Assembly: GCF_000374825.1 (NCBI RefSeq)
Contig: NZ_KB895376.1
Coordinates: 437,460-501,459 of the forward strand
From: Paenibacillus sanguinis 2301083 = DSM 16941
GTDB taxonomy: Bacteria; Bacillota; Bacilli; Paenibacillales; Paenibacillaceae
Direction: 5' to 3'
Length of the DNA stretch: 64,000 nt
The notes beneath the pieces are model-generated. The model was not told the DNA's origin. It saw nothing but the letters and a program-made list of their open reading frames with translations, and did not search any database. Shown here one piece after another: positions 22,900 through 32,368 of this stretch (the first letter of the stretch is position 1; every line of letters starts with the position of its first letter). Position numbers and translations under genes: made by a program.

Positions 22900-23829
22900 C
22901 TAGCTCCAGCTTCTCTTGCTTGGTGCCTCTGCGACCGATACCTGCTGCTTCCTGTCTTGTCTCCCGCCTCGACCTGCAAGGTACACTCCGCCAAGGATGA
23001 AAATCAAGGCAACCAGCAGACGCCAGCTCACCGGCTCGTCTAACAGTGTAAAGCCCCAGAAAATAGCGCTCACTGGCACCAGATAGGTCACCATTGTAGC
23101 GAATTGGGCACTGCCCTTCTGCACCATGAAATAGAACAAAATATAGGCGATCCCGGAGCCAAATACACCCAAGCCGATGACGGCGCCAAGTGTAGCAGGG
23201 GCTTCCAGCGGTGCCAGAGAGTTTCGCTCGAACAGGAGGGCCATCAAGCCGCTGCCCAGCATCGCGCTGATTAATGTGCCAAACGTAATCTGGTACATCG
23301 TTAGTCCGGCGGACAAGCGTTTGGACAGATGTGTGCCTATCGCGTAGCATAAGGTTGCTCCCAGCATACCAGCGAACCCTAGCAGGTCCACCGAAGCCAG
23401 TGAGGTTGGACTAAAGCCCGCCAAAATAGGCAAACCAAGAAAAGCCAAGCCCATCCCCAGCCATTGGGTGCGAGTCGCTGCCACGCCAAAAATCGCAACG
23501 CCCACCACCAGTGTCCATAAAGGCGTGGTCGCGTTAACCACCGACGCTATACTGCTTGTCAGCCGCGTCTCGCTAAATGCAATCAAGGCCCAAGGAATCG
23601 CTGTATTGATCAGGGCCATCACTACCATGAGCACCCAAGGGATCTGCCGCAAGCCAAATGATTTGTGCAACATAACCATGATTACGGTAATTGTCGCCAG
23701 CCCAAAGGCCGAACGCAAAAAGGCGATGGTCCACGGGCCAAAGTCTGGCAGCAGAATTTTAACAAAGAAAAAAGAGCCGCCCCAAATCAAACTTAGCAAA
23801 ATTAAAGCCAAATACAGTGATCGTCCCAC
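22900..23829 (-). CDS. EamA-family (DMT) transporter
   Basis: Ten membrane helices and two internally homologous EamA halves are visible. The first half opens LILLSLIWGGSFFFVKILLPDFGPW; the second contains LCYAIGTHLSKRL and ends LLVALIFILGGVYLAGRGG. Such proteins export or import amino acids, nucleosides or other metabolites. The open frame extends to 23898, but that part lies inside a hairpin terminator. The GTG at 23829, with AAGGGATAGGA upstream, gives a typical 309-residue protein. It follows aguB on the same strand behind the hairpin. Substrate unknown; polyamine export would be pure speculation. Confidence 0.85.
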   Translation of the reverse strand: MGRSLYLALILLSLIWGGSFFFVKILLPDFGPWTIAFLRSAFGLATITVIMVMLHKSFGLRQIPWVLMVVMALINTAIPWALIAFSETRLTSSIASVVNATTPLWTLVVGVAIFGVAATRTQWLGMGLAFLGLPILAGFSPTSLASVDLLGFAGMLGATLCYAIGTHLSKRLSAGLTMYQITFGTLISAMLGSGLMALLFERNSLAPLEAPATLGAVIGLGVFGSGIAYILFYFMVQKGSAQFATMVTYLVPVSAIFWGFTLLDEPVSWRLLVALIFILGGVYLAGRGGRQDRKQQVSVAEAPSKRSWS

Positions 23830-23868
23830 TCCTATCCCTTCTTTCTCTCGTCTCTGTATAAAATCTCC

Positions 23869-23908
23869 AAGAGCCCCCATCACGGCTTGGCCAGGCATGG
23901 GGGCTCTT
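23869..23908 (-). terminator. hairpin terminator after aguB
   Basis: Perfect 12-bp arms (AAGAGCCCCCAT / ATGGGGGCTCTT) enclose a 16-nt loop, 58 nt after the aguB stop. The following sequence on the minus strand (GGAGATTTTATA) is only moderately T-rich. Confidence 0.6.
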
Positions 23909-23966
23909 ACATAGCGATATTAGCGGCTACCATCTCAGCTTAAATATGTCCTGCTCCAGCAAGGAG

Positions 23967-24851
<885 letters not shown>

Positions 24852-24867
24852 GATAGCCCTCCTTTGC

Positions 24868-25926
24868 TTAATGTCGTCCTGCGGGCATTTGCTGCGTGGT
24901 ACAGTGCACGTTGCCGCCCTCGCGAATAATGGCCATGCCGTTTACCGTACGAATTCGCCGCTGCGGGTACAGTTCACCCAGTATCTTCACGGCCTGGCGA
25001 TCAGTCTCTGCGGCCTCTCCGCCAAATACCGGCAAGATGATGCCGCCATTGACAAAGTAAAAATTCAGATAGCTGAGCGTCAGGCGCGTATCTTCATGGA
25101 ACGCCTTAGGCGGCTGGGGAATCGGAATGATCTCCAGCTTCCTGCCTTGCGCATCCACAGCTTCGCTCAGCAAAGCGAGGTTCTCCTGCGTAATGGCGTA
25201 GTTCTCGTCAGTTGGATCGTCGCAAACCTGCAAAAGAACCTTGCCCGGCGCGGCAAAGCAAGCCACGTTATCGATGTGCCCGTCCGTCTCATCGCCGCTC
25301 AAGCCACGCTTCAGCCAAATGATCCGCTCGACATTGACATAATTTTTCACCGCAGCTTCGATCTCTTCCCGGCTCATCTGCGGATTACGGTTGGGGTTCA
25401 GCAGGCATTCCTCCGTGGTGAGCAGAGTTCCCTCTCCATCCGTATGAATAGAGCCGCCTTCCAGCACCAACGGAGCATCAAATTTCTTAACGTTCATGGC
25501 CTCCAGAATTTGCGGGGCCACCGCATCGTCAAGGTCCCAAGGCGAATATTTGCCGCCCCAGGCATTAAAGCCCCAGTTCACCCCGCCTAGTTCACCTTGC
25601 GAATCGACTACAAAGGTGGGGCCGTTATCACGCAGCCAGGCATCATTATGTTCGATCGGCAAAAAGCTGATTTGATCCTTCGTGCTCCCCTCCGGGTTGC
25701 CAGTATCGACAAAGCGACCCTGCACGCGCTCCATATCGGCCGAATTCACAAGCACCGTAATCGGCTCAAATTCGGCAATTGCCTCAATAAATTCAGCATA
25801 GCCCCCACATACTTCCTCATAGCGATCCGGGTACACCATGGAGGCCAGTACAGGCCAGGAAATAAAAGTACGTTCATGCGCCGTCCATTCAGCCGGCATC
25901 GTATAGTTTAGTTTTTTAGGATACAT
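24868..25926 (-). CDS. aguA: agmatine deiminase
   Basis: The 352-residue protein of the guanidino-group-modifying fold begins with the family pattern YTMPAEWTAHERTFISWP. It has NDAWLRDNGPTFV, GDETDGHIDNVACF, and the nucleophile Cys342 in GGNVHCTTQQMP. It hydrolyses agmatine to N-carbamoylputrescine and ammonia. The start at 25926 is chosen because GGAGG lies 6 nt upstream; the frame is open eleven codons further. A promoter lies at 25996-26024. It is divergent from ada. Note that the symbol aguA is also used for GH67 alpha-glucuronidase, a different enzyme present at 48.6 kb. Confidence 0.95.
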   Translation of the reverse strand: MYPKKLNYTMPAEWTAHERTFISWPVLASMVYPDRYEEVCGGYAEFIEAIAEFEPITVLVNSADMERVQGRFVDTGNPEGSTKDQISFLPIEHNDAWLRDNGPTFVVDSQGELGGVNWGFNAWGGKYSPWDLDDAVAPQILEAMNVKKFDAPLVLEGGSIHTDGEGTLLTTEECLLNPNRNPQMSREEIEAAVKNYVNVERIIWLKRGLSGDETDGHIDNVACFAAPGKVLLQVCDDPTDENYAITQENLALLSEAVDAQGRKLEIIPIPQPPKAFHEDTRLTLSYLNFYFVNGGIILPVFGGEAAETDRQAVKILGELYPQRRIRTVNGMAIIREGGNVHCTTQQMPAGRH

Positions 25927-25995
25927 CGGTTCCTCCACGTACACATTGTTAATTGACAAGCTTCGTCATGCTGGGAATACCCATTTTACCCTGCT

Positions 25996-26024
25996 ATCAT
26001 ATAACAAAACATGCCTATCTACAA
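25996..26024 (-). promoter_or_regulatory. promoter of aguA-aguB
   Basis: On the minus strand TTGTAG (26024-26019), exactly 17 nt, then TATGAT (26001-25996). It is about 70 nt upstream of the aguA start. Confidence 0.65.
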
Positions 26025-26107
26025 TGGAAGTCTTGCCCGCTGCAGCCCGCCTGAAGCCTTCAAAAATAGATGCCCGATTTTCGGCGGCAGCAACCCCGGC
26101 CCAAAGC

Positions 26108-26113
26108 TATAAT
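26108..26113 (+). promoter_or_regulatory. -10 box of ada
   Basis: TATAAT 39 nt upstream of the ada ATG. No good -35 is visible, as is common for promoters that depend on an activator such as methylated Ada itself. Confidence 0.5.
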
Positions 26114-26151
26114 TTAGATAAGTAAGACTAAGGCAAGGAGGCCTATGCAAG

Positions 26152-27204
26152 ATGATATCTGCGGAACAAAAACAACTCTATTATCAAGCCCTGCTCCAGA
26201 AAAAATCGGAATACGAAGGGGTATTCTACGTCGGAGTGAAGACGACCGGTGTCTTCTGCCGCCCCACCTGTCCCGCACGCAAGCCCAAATTCGAGAACTG
26301 CGAATTTTACGAAACGGCCAAGGAGGCCTTATTGGCCTCCTTCCGTCCATGTCAGCGCTGCCGTCCTCTGTCGCATCCCAACCATGTCTCCGATCTGGTC
26401 AGACAGTTGGTGGAGGCGGTGGAGGCCAATCCGGAGAAGCGGTGGAAGGACGCCGACTTCCGGGAGCTGTCTGTCGACGCATCGACGGCACGGCGTCAGT
26501 TCAAGAAGCGCTTTGGCATGACCTTCGTAGAGTATGCCCGTGCTCGCCGGATGGGACTGGCTCTGAAGAATATCCGCGCCGGGAGCCCAGTCATCGATTC
26601 CCAGCTCTCTACCGGCTATGAATCGAGCAGCGGCTTCCGGGATGCATTCTCCCGCATTATGGGCGCTGCCCCAACCCGGCTCACCGGGGGCAAAATTCTC
26701 CATGCTTCGTGGATAGACACACGGCTTGGCCCCATGATGGCCATTGCGGACGAGGCGGGCCTGTATCTCCTGGAGTTCATCGACCGCCGCGGCTTGGAAC
26801 GGGAGGTGGAGCGATTGCGGAACCGGACCAAGGCAGCGATCATTCCCGGGGTGACAGAACCCATCCAGTCTATTGAACGGGAGTTGACCCTCTATTTTGA
26901 TGGCAAACTTACCGATTTCAAGACACCGTTATGTTTGCTGGGCTCCCCCTTCCAGCAACAGGTATGGGCGCAATTGCAGCAAATCCCGCCGGGTGAGACA
27001 CGTTCCTATGCCGAGCTGGCGATCGCCATTGGCAAGCCAACTGCCTACCGGGCCGTTGCCCAGGCCAACGGGGCTAACCAGCTCGCGCTGATTATTCCTT
27101 GCCACCGTGTCATTAATTCCAATGGCGATCTCGGCGGCTATGGCGGTGGTGTGTCGCGTAAAGGCTGGCTGTTAAATCACGAGAAGCGTACAGAAGCATT
27201 GTGA
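26152..27204 (+). CDS. ada: bifunctional Ada: DNA methylphosphotriester and O6-methylguanine repair, regulator
   Basis: All three parts of full-length Ada are present in 350 residues. The N-terminal zinc domain carries Cys36, Cys40, Cys67 and Cys70 (TGVFCRPTC, FRPCQRC). An AraC-type helix-turn-helix occupies about 85-180. The C-terminal methyltransferase has the acceptor Cys317 in IIPCHRVINSNG. Ada removes methyl groups from DNA suicidally; methylation of the N-terminal cysteine turns it into a transcription activator. In many Bacillus species these functions are split between AdaA and AdaB, whereas here they are fused as in E. coli. It starts at ATG after AAGGAGG and is divergent from aguA. 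Confidence 0.95.
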   Translation: MISAEQKQLYYQALLQKKSEYEGVFYVGVKTTGVFCRPTCPARKPKFENCEFYETAKEALLASFRPCQRCRPLSHPNHVSDLVRQLVEAVEANPEKRWKDADFRELSVDASTARRQFKKRFGMTFVEYARARRMGLALKNIRAGSPVIDSQLSTGYESSSGFRDAFSRIMGAAPTRLTGGKILHASWIDTRLGPMMAIADEAGLYLLEFIDRRGLEREVERLRNRTKAAIIPGVTEPIQSIERELTLYFDGKLTDFKTPLCLLGSPFQQQVWAQLQQIPPGETRSYAELAIAIGKPTAYRAVAQANGANQLALIIPCHRVINSNGDLGGYGGGVSRKGWLLNHEKRTEAL

Positions 27205-27274
27205 AATAAGCACCTTCATCCAGCGCATAACTACCCGTTATTTACCTGGATGCCCCCTCGCCTGAACTTCTGAC

Positions 27275-27304
27275 TTGACATCCATTAAGTTTAGCAACTA
27301 TACT
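27275..27304 (+). promoter_or_regulatory. promoter and overlapping operator of the MarR gene
   Basis: TTGACA (27275-27280), 18 nt, TATACT (27299-27304). The dyad AGTTTAG-CAA-CTATACT (27288-27304) covers the -10 box, so bound repressor would block RNA polymerase. A twin dyad is at 27860-27876. Confidence 0.7.
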
Positions 27305-27311
27305 AATTTTC

Positions 27312-27767
27312 ATGAATACTCAGCCTTCTAACCCTATGCCAAAACATAATAATGGAAAAATGGGCATCGGCCGACTCATTATGCAGCTTCGCCGACTTGA
27401 GCGCCAGCCCTTGTCGTTTGGTGCGGCCGGTCTGCTCACTCCTAGTGAAATCCATACGCTGGAGGCGGTTGGCCCTGAGGGCAATGTGCTGATGAGTGAG
27501 CTGGCTGCGAGGCTGGGTGTGACCAAGGGTGCGGTCACCCAGCTAATAGCCCGCCTGGAGCCGAAGGGACTGGTCATCCGTTCGCCGCATCCTTCCGATT
27601 CGCGCAGCACTTTGATTTCACTGTCCGGATTGGGTTGTGAAGCTGTCGCTGCTCACCAAGCGTTGCACCATGATTTTTATGAGCAGCTAAGCGCTCAATT
27701 CAGTAAAGAAGAAATCGAAATTTTTGAGAGGGGCATCGAGAAATTCGCTGACTTCCTGAAGCAATAA
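27312..27767 (+). CDS. MarR-family repressor of the adjacent MFS operon
   Basis: The 151-residue MarR protein has the winged helix VLMSELAARLGVTKGAVTQLIARLEPKG (about 55-85) and the wing motif DSRST. The ATG lies only 8 nt after the -10 box. The transcript would therefore be leaderless or nearly so, which fits the lack of a clear ribosome binding site. Identical dyad arms in its own promoter and in front of the MFS gene indicate that it controls both. The inducer is probably a compound carried by the MFS pump. Confidence 0.88.
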   Translation: MNTQPSNPMPKHNNGKMGIGRLIMQLRRLERQPLSFGAAGLLTPSEIHTLEAVGPEGNVLMSELAARLGVTKGAVTQLIARLEPKGLVIRSPHPSDSRSTLISLSGLGCEAVAAHQALHHDFYEQLSAQFSKEEIEIFERGIEKFADFLKQ

Positions 27768-27859
27768 GGAAATTGAAGGCGACCCTCTGACCTTATACCA
27801 AGACCCTGTGTTTTTTGGGCATACACTGATTTTCAGGTGGAGTATTTTTTTGCTTATTT

Positions 27860-27876
27860 AGTTTAGTTGCTATACT
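27860..27876. promoter_or_regulatory. operator twin upstream of the MFS gene
   Basis: AGTTTAG-TTG-CTATACT has the same two 7-bp arms as the site in the MarR promoter and differs only in the 3-bp centre. It also carries the MFS -10 box (TATACT), about 45 nt upstream of the ATG. Confidence 0.65.
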
Positions 27877-27920
27877 TTTTTTGGTTCTCTAATATAGTTC
27901 TCCAGGAAAGGAGGCTCACC

Positions 27921-29384
27921 ATGCATACTTATCAAAGCTCTTCTACCGCCACGGTCCCCCCGGTGGCTTCCCCATCGGGAATGTTGGTTGCTATTTGCAT
28001 AGGGGCCTTTCTGTCTCATTATACCGCCAGCGTTGTCCATATCTCGCTACCGTATTTGGCGGAAGCACTTCAGTCCGATTCGGCGAGCGTCTCATGGATA
28101 ACCACCGGCTACCTGCTCGCTATCACCTCCTTGCTTCCGGTTATGGGCAAGCTTGGAGAACGATGGGGTTACCGCCGCATCCATAATTACGGCTTCGTAT
28201 TGTTTACCATTGGTTCTCTCTTAACGGCAATGGCCTCCGGCATTCTACCCTTGCTTGGATTCAGATTGCTCCAGGCGGTAGGGGCTGCGATGTTTCAAGC
28301 GACAAATATTGCGCTGGTCACCATTCACCTGCCGCCGCAACGCAGGGGGCGAGCGCTGGGCATGGTCAGCACAGCCGTAGCACTTGGGGCCATGTGTGGC
28401 CCTGCCATCGGGGGCATGATTGCGGAATGGCTCCATTGGCGGTGGCTGTTCTTGCTGCACGTACCCGTTGCTCTGCTCGGAATTTGGCTGGCATTCCGCC
28501 ATATCCCCCAACAGGAGCCGCAAAGCGGGCAGGCGGCTTCCAACCCTGTTGGTGTGCTGTTGCTCATCATTTCAACGGCCTCCGGCGTATACGGCCTTTC
28601 CCAAGCAGGTGCGCAAGGATGGCTTGCTCTTGAATCCATCGGCCCTTTATCCGTCTCTTTGGCGGCCTTATTGCTATTGGTTGGCTGGGAGCACTACCAG
28701 CACCGCCCATTCCTGCCGATACAGGCTCTTCGTATTCCCCAGGTGGGCGCCGGGCTTATCGTTAGTGTAGCTTCATTTGCCATAGCCAATCACGGGCTGG
28801 TTACCTTGCCCTTCTATTTATCGGGCATAGGGAGCCTGACTCCCTCTCTGGCAGGAGGCGTGCTGGCCTTCTATCCACTATGGCTAGCCATTACCGGACC
28901 TCTTGCCGGATACGGGTCCGATACCCTTGGTCCTGGAAGCTTGGTGTCATTGGGATTAGCCGCCATGGGCGGAGGGTCGGCTCTATTCTTCCTCTATTTA
29001 GGCGACCTGCCGATCTGGGGAATATGCTTCGTGCTTGCGCTAATTGGCCTTGGCATGGGGCTGGTCGCCTCCCCGAATAACAGCTTTATCATGCGGCACA
29101 CGCCCCAAGAGCATGTCGGGGCGATCTCGGGAATGATCGCCCTGACGCGCAATTTGGGAATGGCCTTAGGGGCTGCTCTCGGGCTTGGAAGCATCGATGT
29201 TCAGGCCGGCCCCCTTATGTCCCGTTCCATTCAGGAAGCCTTTGGGACGAGCATATATATGGCTGCGGCCGCCTTGATTCTATGGAGCTTCCGGCTTTAT
29301 CGAGGGAATGGTCCCTCAAGCCGCTCACGCATTGCTAAACACGCTCAACGCCATGCTTATAGCAGAGAGGAGAAGTCACCATGA
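27921..29384 (+). CDS. MFS transporter, DHA2 (14-helix) type
   Basis: The 487-residue transporter contains the MFS motif A region (GKLGERWGYRR, about 70-80) and motif C-like GAMCGPAIGGMIAEWLHWRW (in parts, near 160-180). Fourteen hydrophobic segments put it in the DHA2 drug:H+ antiporter group. It starts at 27921, where AAAGGAGG is ideally placed; the frame upstream to 27867 is not needed. It is controlled by the MarR-type operator just upstream. The 3' end overlaps the next gene by ATGA. Confidence 0.9.
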   Translation: MHTYQSSSTATVPPVASPSGMLVAICIGAFLSHYTASVVHISLPYLAEALQSDSASVSWITTGYLLAITSLLPVMGKLGERWGYRRIHNYGFVLFTIGSLLTAMASGILPLLGFRLLQAVGAAMFQATNIALVTIHLPPQRRGRALGMVSTAVALGAMCGPAIGGMIAEWLHWRWLFLLHVPVALLGIWLAFRHIPQQEPQSGQAASNPVGVLLLIISTASGVYGLSQAGAQGWLALESIGPLSVSLAALLLLVGWEHYQHRPFLPIQALRIPQVGAGLIVSVASFAIANHGLVTLPFYLSGIGSLTPSLAGGVLAFYPLWLAITGPLAGYGSDTLGPGSLVSLGLAAMGGGSALFFLYLGDLPIWGICFVLALIGLGMGLVASPNNSFIMRHTPQEHVGAISGMIALTRNLGMALGAALGLGSIDVQAGPLMSRSIQEAFGTSIYMAAAALILWSFRLYRGNGPSSRSRIAKHAQRHAYSREEKSP

Positions 29385-30451
29385 AGGATCAAATCATCGT
29401 AATCGGGGGCTATGGGCAGGTAGGGCAGGTTATTTCGAGTATGCTTGGGGAGCTATTCCCTGGAAAGGTATATGCTGCCGGAAGAAGTCTGGAACGCGCT
29501 CAGAAGTTCAGCCAGTCTACCGGTGGAAGGGTCCAGCCCATGCAATTCGATGCCCGGTGTCCATCTGATTCAAGTCTGCTGGAGCAGGCCAGGCTCGTTG
29601 TGATGTGTCTGGATCAGGCGGATACACGGTTTGTGCAATCTTGCCTGGAAAGCGGGACTCATTATGTCGATATATCGGCTGATTATTCCTTTTTGGCCCA
29701 GGTAGAACAATGCCATCCCCACGCTTTGTCTGGCGGAGCAACAGCCGTTCTAAGCGTGGGACTGGCTCCCGGACTGACCCATCTTCTGGCCCACCATGTC
29801 CACTCTCTACTGGATTCCACGGATTCCATAGACATTTCCATCCTGTTAGGGCTAGGCGATCAGCATGGGCAGGCGGCCATCGAATGGACTATTGATAATA
29901 TGAATGCCGACTACCTCGTTCTAGAGGAAGGGAAACCCGTTGAGGCAAGCAGCTTTACTGACGGCAAAAAAATCAGCTTTGGCAGAGAAGCAGCGCCTCG
30001 CATGGCATATCGCTTCAACTTCTCCGATCAGCATGTACTCCCCGTCACCTTGGGGGTTCCTACGGTTGTCACACGTTTGTGCTTGGATTCCGCAGCTATC
30101 ACCCGTCTGCTTGCCGGGCTGAAAGCGGCCGGGATGCTTCGCTGGCTGAACTTGAGCCCCATTCGCCGAGCAGCCATTTGGCTACTTGGCAAACCGTACT
30201 TGGGCAAGGCACGTTATGCCGTCAAGGTAGATGCGCGGGGGACGTATAGAGAACAGCCTGCCTTGGCCGAAGGCTTCCTTCAAGGAGAACATGAAGCCTG
30301 GATTACGGCCAAGATGGCTGCTATCATTAGCGAAGCCTTATACCGCTCGGAGCTGTCGCATGGGGTCTATCACATTGAGCAATTGTTTGAGCTTAAGCAT
30401 GTCCTGGCTGCTCTGGGGAAAGAAATCCAGGTCGAGATAGGAGTCTCTTGA
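29381..30451 (+). CDS. saccharopine dehydrogenase-like NAD(P)-binding protein
   Basis: The 356-residue protein starts with a Rossmann fold (IIVIGGYGQVGQVIS, about 5-19) and continues as in saccharopine-dehydrogenase-family proteins: VVMCLDQADTRFVQSCLESG, THYVDISADY and a GLAPGLTHLLA turn. Many family members are not true saccharopine dehydrogenases. The gene is coupled to the MFS gene (ATGA overlap), so it probably acts on the same compound that is exported, or in its synthesis. Substrate unknown. Confidence 0.82.
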   Translation: MKDQIIVIGGYGQVGQVISSMLGELFPGKVYAAGRSLERAQKFSQSTGGRVQPMQFDARCPSDSSLLEQARLVVMCLDQADTRFVQSCLESGTHYVDISADYSFLAQVEQCHPHALSGGATAVLSVGLAPGLTHLLAHHVHSLLDSTDSIDISILLGLGDQHGQAAIEWTIDNMNADYLVLEEGKPVEASSFTDGKKISFGREAAPRMAYRFNFSDQHVLPVTLGVPTVVTRLCLDSAAITRLLAGLKAAGMLRWLNLSPIRRAAIWLLGKPYLGKARYAVKVDARGTYREQPALAEGFLQGEHEAWITAKMAAIISEALYRSELSHGVYHIEQLFELKHVLAALGKEIQVEIGVS

Positions 30452-30458
30452 ATAAACG

Positions 30459-30484
30459 CAGGGAGCCATAGGAATTCAAGCTCC
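30459..30484. terminator. hairpin between convergent genes
   Basis: GGGAGC/GCTCCC with a 13-nt loop lies in the 42-nt gap between two convergent genes. No T-run, so the terminator call is weak. Confidence 0.35.
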
Positions 30485-30493
30485 CCAGCTCCC

Positions 30494-30901
30494 TTAGCCC
30501 GGATCGGTGAGATCCGTGAAAACCTGCAGTGCCTCTCCCAAGGCTTGCAGCAGGCTGCCGAAAGAATTCAGTTGATTGCTCTCTGACGGCCCCTTTTGCA
30601 AAATTAGATCCGCTTGCGCCCCATTGGATATCGCTTGCAGCGTATTGCCCAGGATGACGAGGCGATCACCTTCCTCCCGCACGCTTCTTCGGCTCGACAA
30701 GGACTTGGACTGACCAATCGCGGCGAGATTGGTACCGATCGCCTGTAGCCAGGCGTAAGCCACCAACTGCTTGTCAATAAGCGATGGGCCACTCCAGGCT
30801 GACGATGATCTGCGGGAAGACCGACGCGGGCGTCCTCCCTTGACCAACGGTCTGACCGTATTGGAGCTGGCGGACTTTCTCGAAGGCCCGGCTGGCATCA
30901 T
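30494..30901 (-). CDS. small protein with three LQAIG-type repeats
   Basis: The 135-residue protein has a basic, Ser/Arg-rich N-terminus (about 1-40), then three similar helical segments: AWLQAIGTNLAAIGQS, LGNTLQAISNGAQA and FGSLLQALGEALQVF. The conserved LQA(I/L)G core, spaced about 30 residues, suggests stacked amphipathic helices, perhaps a surface- or spore-associated protein. No signal peptide or membrane helix. I do not recognise the family with confidence. Confidence 0.65.
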   Translation of the reverse strand: MMPAGPSRKSASSNTVRPLVKGGRPRRSSRRSSSAWSGPSLIDKQLVAYAWLQAIGTNLAAIGQSKSLSSRRSVREEGDRLVILGNTLQAISNGAQADLILQKGPSESNQLNSFGSLLQALGEALQVFTDLTDPG

Positions 30902-31118
30902 AATCCCCTTCTTTCCGAATTCACTTGCGTCAAGCGCAGGTGTTCTTTTCCATTATACGAAGGGAAGCTATGAACCGGGTTAGGCCCGATCCTTATTTTC
31001 GGAAAACCCTCTGGAGCGCCAATCGCACCCCCATTAAAATGGCGGGAAAATGGCAGGCTTTTGCCTTGGTAAGCCCTTGGCGATGATACCTGATGTTATT
31101 TTACGTGCTGAGCACCAG

Positions 31119-32180
31119 TCAGGCTTCTTCCTCGCCAGCGGCCTCCCAGTGGGCAATTTCCTCACGGACTCGCGGAGCAACCTCGGTCCCAAGCAGTTCA
31201 ATGGAGCGCATCACGTCCTCATGCGGCATCGTGCCTAGCGGACAATGCAGCATAAACCGGGTAATGCCAACCCGCTTGCGCAAATCGATGATCTTGTTCG
31301 CCACCGTCTCCGGATCGCCCACGTATAGAGCCCCCTCCGGGCTGCGCGCTGCATCGTAGCTGCCCCGATCATATCGTCCCCACCCACGTTCACGGCCGAT
31401 CACATTCATAGCTGCCTGTGTAGAGGGGAAGAACTTCTCAACCGCAACCTCATTCCGCTCAGCAACAAACCCGTGCGAATGCGAAGCGACGGTTAGCTTG
31501 GAGGCATCATGTCCAGCCTGAGCTGCTGCCCGCTTATACATCTTCACCAGCGGTGCGAACTGAACCGGACGTCCGCCAATAATAGCCAGCACTAGCGGTA
31601 AGCCAAGCAAGCCGGCGCGGATGACCGATTCGGTGTTCCCGCCGCTGCCGATCCATACGGGAAGCGGCTGCTGGACTGGACGCGGATAAATCCCCAGATT
31701 GCGAATGGCCGGACGATGCTTGCCCTCCCAGGTGACTTTTTCCGAAGCACATAGCTTCAGTAACAAGTCCAGCTTCTCATCGAACAGTTCGTCATAATCG
31801 TCCAGATCGTAACCAAACAGGGGGAAGGACTCAATGAAGGAGCCGCGACCGGCCATAATCTCGGCCCGCCCGTTCGACAGGCCGTCCAAAGTGGCAAAAT
31901 CCTGAAAGACACGCACCGGGTCATCGGAGGACAATACCGTAACCGCGCTGGTCAGCCGAATCCGTGAGGTCTGCGGTGCGGCTGCAGCCAGCAGCACGGC
32001 GGGAGAAGAAGCGGCATAATCCTGGCGATGATGCTCCCCCACGCCAAAAACGTCCAGGCCGACCTTATCAGCCAGCACGATCTCCTCTACCACTTCGCGC
32101 AGACGCTGCGCATGACTGATGACTTCCCCCGTAACCACATCGGGAGTCGTCTCTACAAAGGTACTAATGCCAATTTCCAT
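31119..32180 (-). CDS. luciferase-like (LLM class) flavin-dependent oxidoreductase
   Basis: The 353-residue TIM-barrel flavoprotein starts MEIGISTFVET. It carries the landmarks DVFGVGEHHRQDYA, LTSAVTVLSSDDPVRVFQDFATLDGLSNGRAEIMAGRGS and LPVWIGSGGNTESVIRAG (read in parts), typical of LLM monooxygenases that use FMNH2. Start 32180 has GGAGG 8 nt upstream. A flavin reductase gene lies 1.7 kb away (33899-34438), which could supply reduced FMN, but they are not in one operon. Substrate unknown. The 217 bp between its stop and the gene at 30901 show nothing further. Confidence 0.9.
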   Translation of the reverse strand: MEIGISTFVETTPDVVTGEVISHAQRLREVVEEIVLADKVGLDVFGVGEHHRQDYAASSPAVLLAAAAPQTSRIRLTSAVTVLSSDDPVRVFQDFATLDGLSNGRAEIMAGRGSFIESFPLFGYDLDDYDELFDEKLDLLLKLCASEKVTWEGKHRPAIRNLGIYPRPVQQPLPVWIGSGGNTESVIRAGLLGLPLVLAIIGGRPVQFAPLVKMYKRAAAQAGHDASKLTVASHSHGFVAERNEVAVEKFFPSTQAAMNVIGRERGWGRYDRGSYDAARSPEGALYVGDPETVANKIIDLRKRVGITRFMLHCPLGTMPHEDVMRSIELLGTEVAPRVREEIAHWEAAGEEEA

Positions 32181-32307
32181 GTTACATTCCTCCATTTTAT
32201 GTTTATCATTTCAGTGAAGCCTATTCCACGGGCCTATACGAAGACAATATTTTCCGGTAAACTAGGTCAATATACAGGCGAACGAAAATTTCTATTTCAT
32301 TATGTGT

Positions 32308-32334
32308 GTTCAAAAGTATGATGACTTTTTGAAC
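32308..32334. repeat. palindrome-ended repeat, minimal copy
   Basis: GTTCAAAAGT-ATGAT-GACTTTTTGAAC keeps only the two inverted ends of the family seen at 11045-11125 and 53085-53185. It sits 35 nt upstream of the MATE gene start and could form a hairpin in its leader. Confidence 0.55.
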
Positions 32335-32368
32335 TACCTACAATAAATTATGAAAAGAATGTGATGAC

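Noticed and set aside
22847-23350. 167-residue minus-strand open frame
   Set aside because: Out-of-frame overlap with the EamA transporter gene, which has clear membrane helices.
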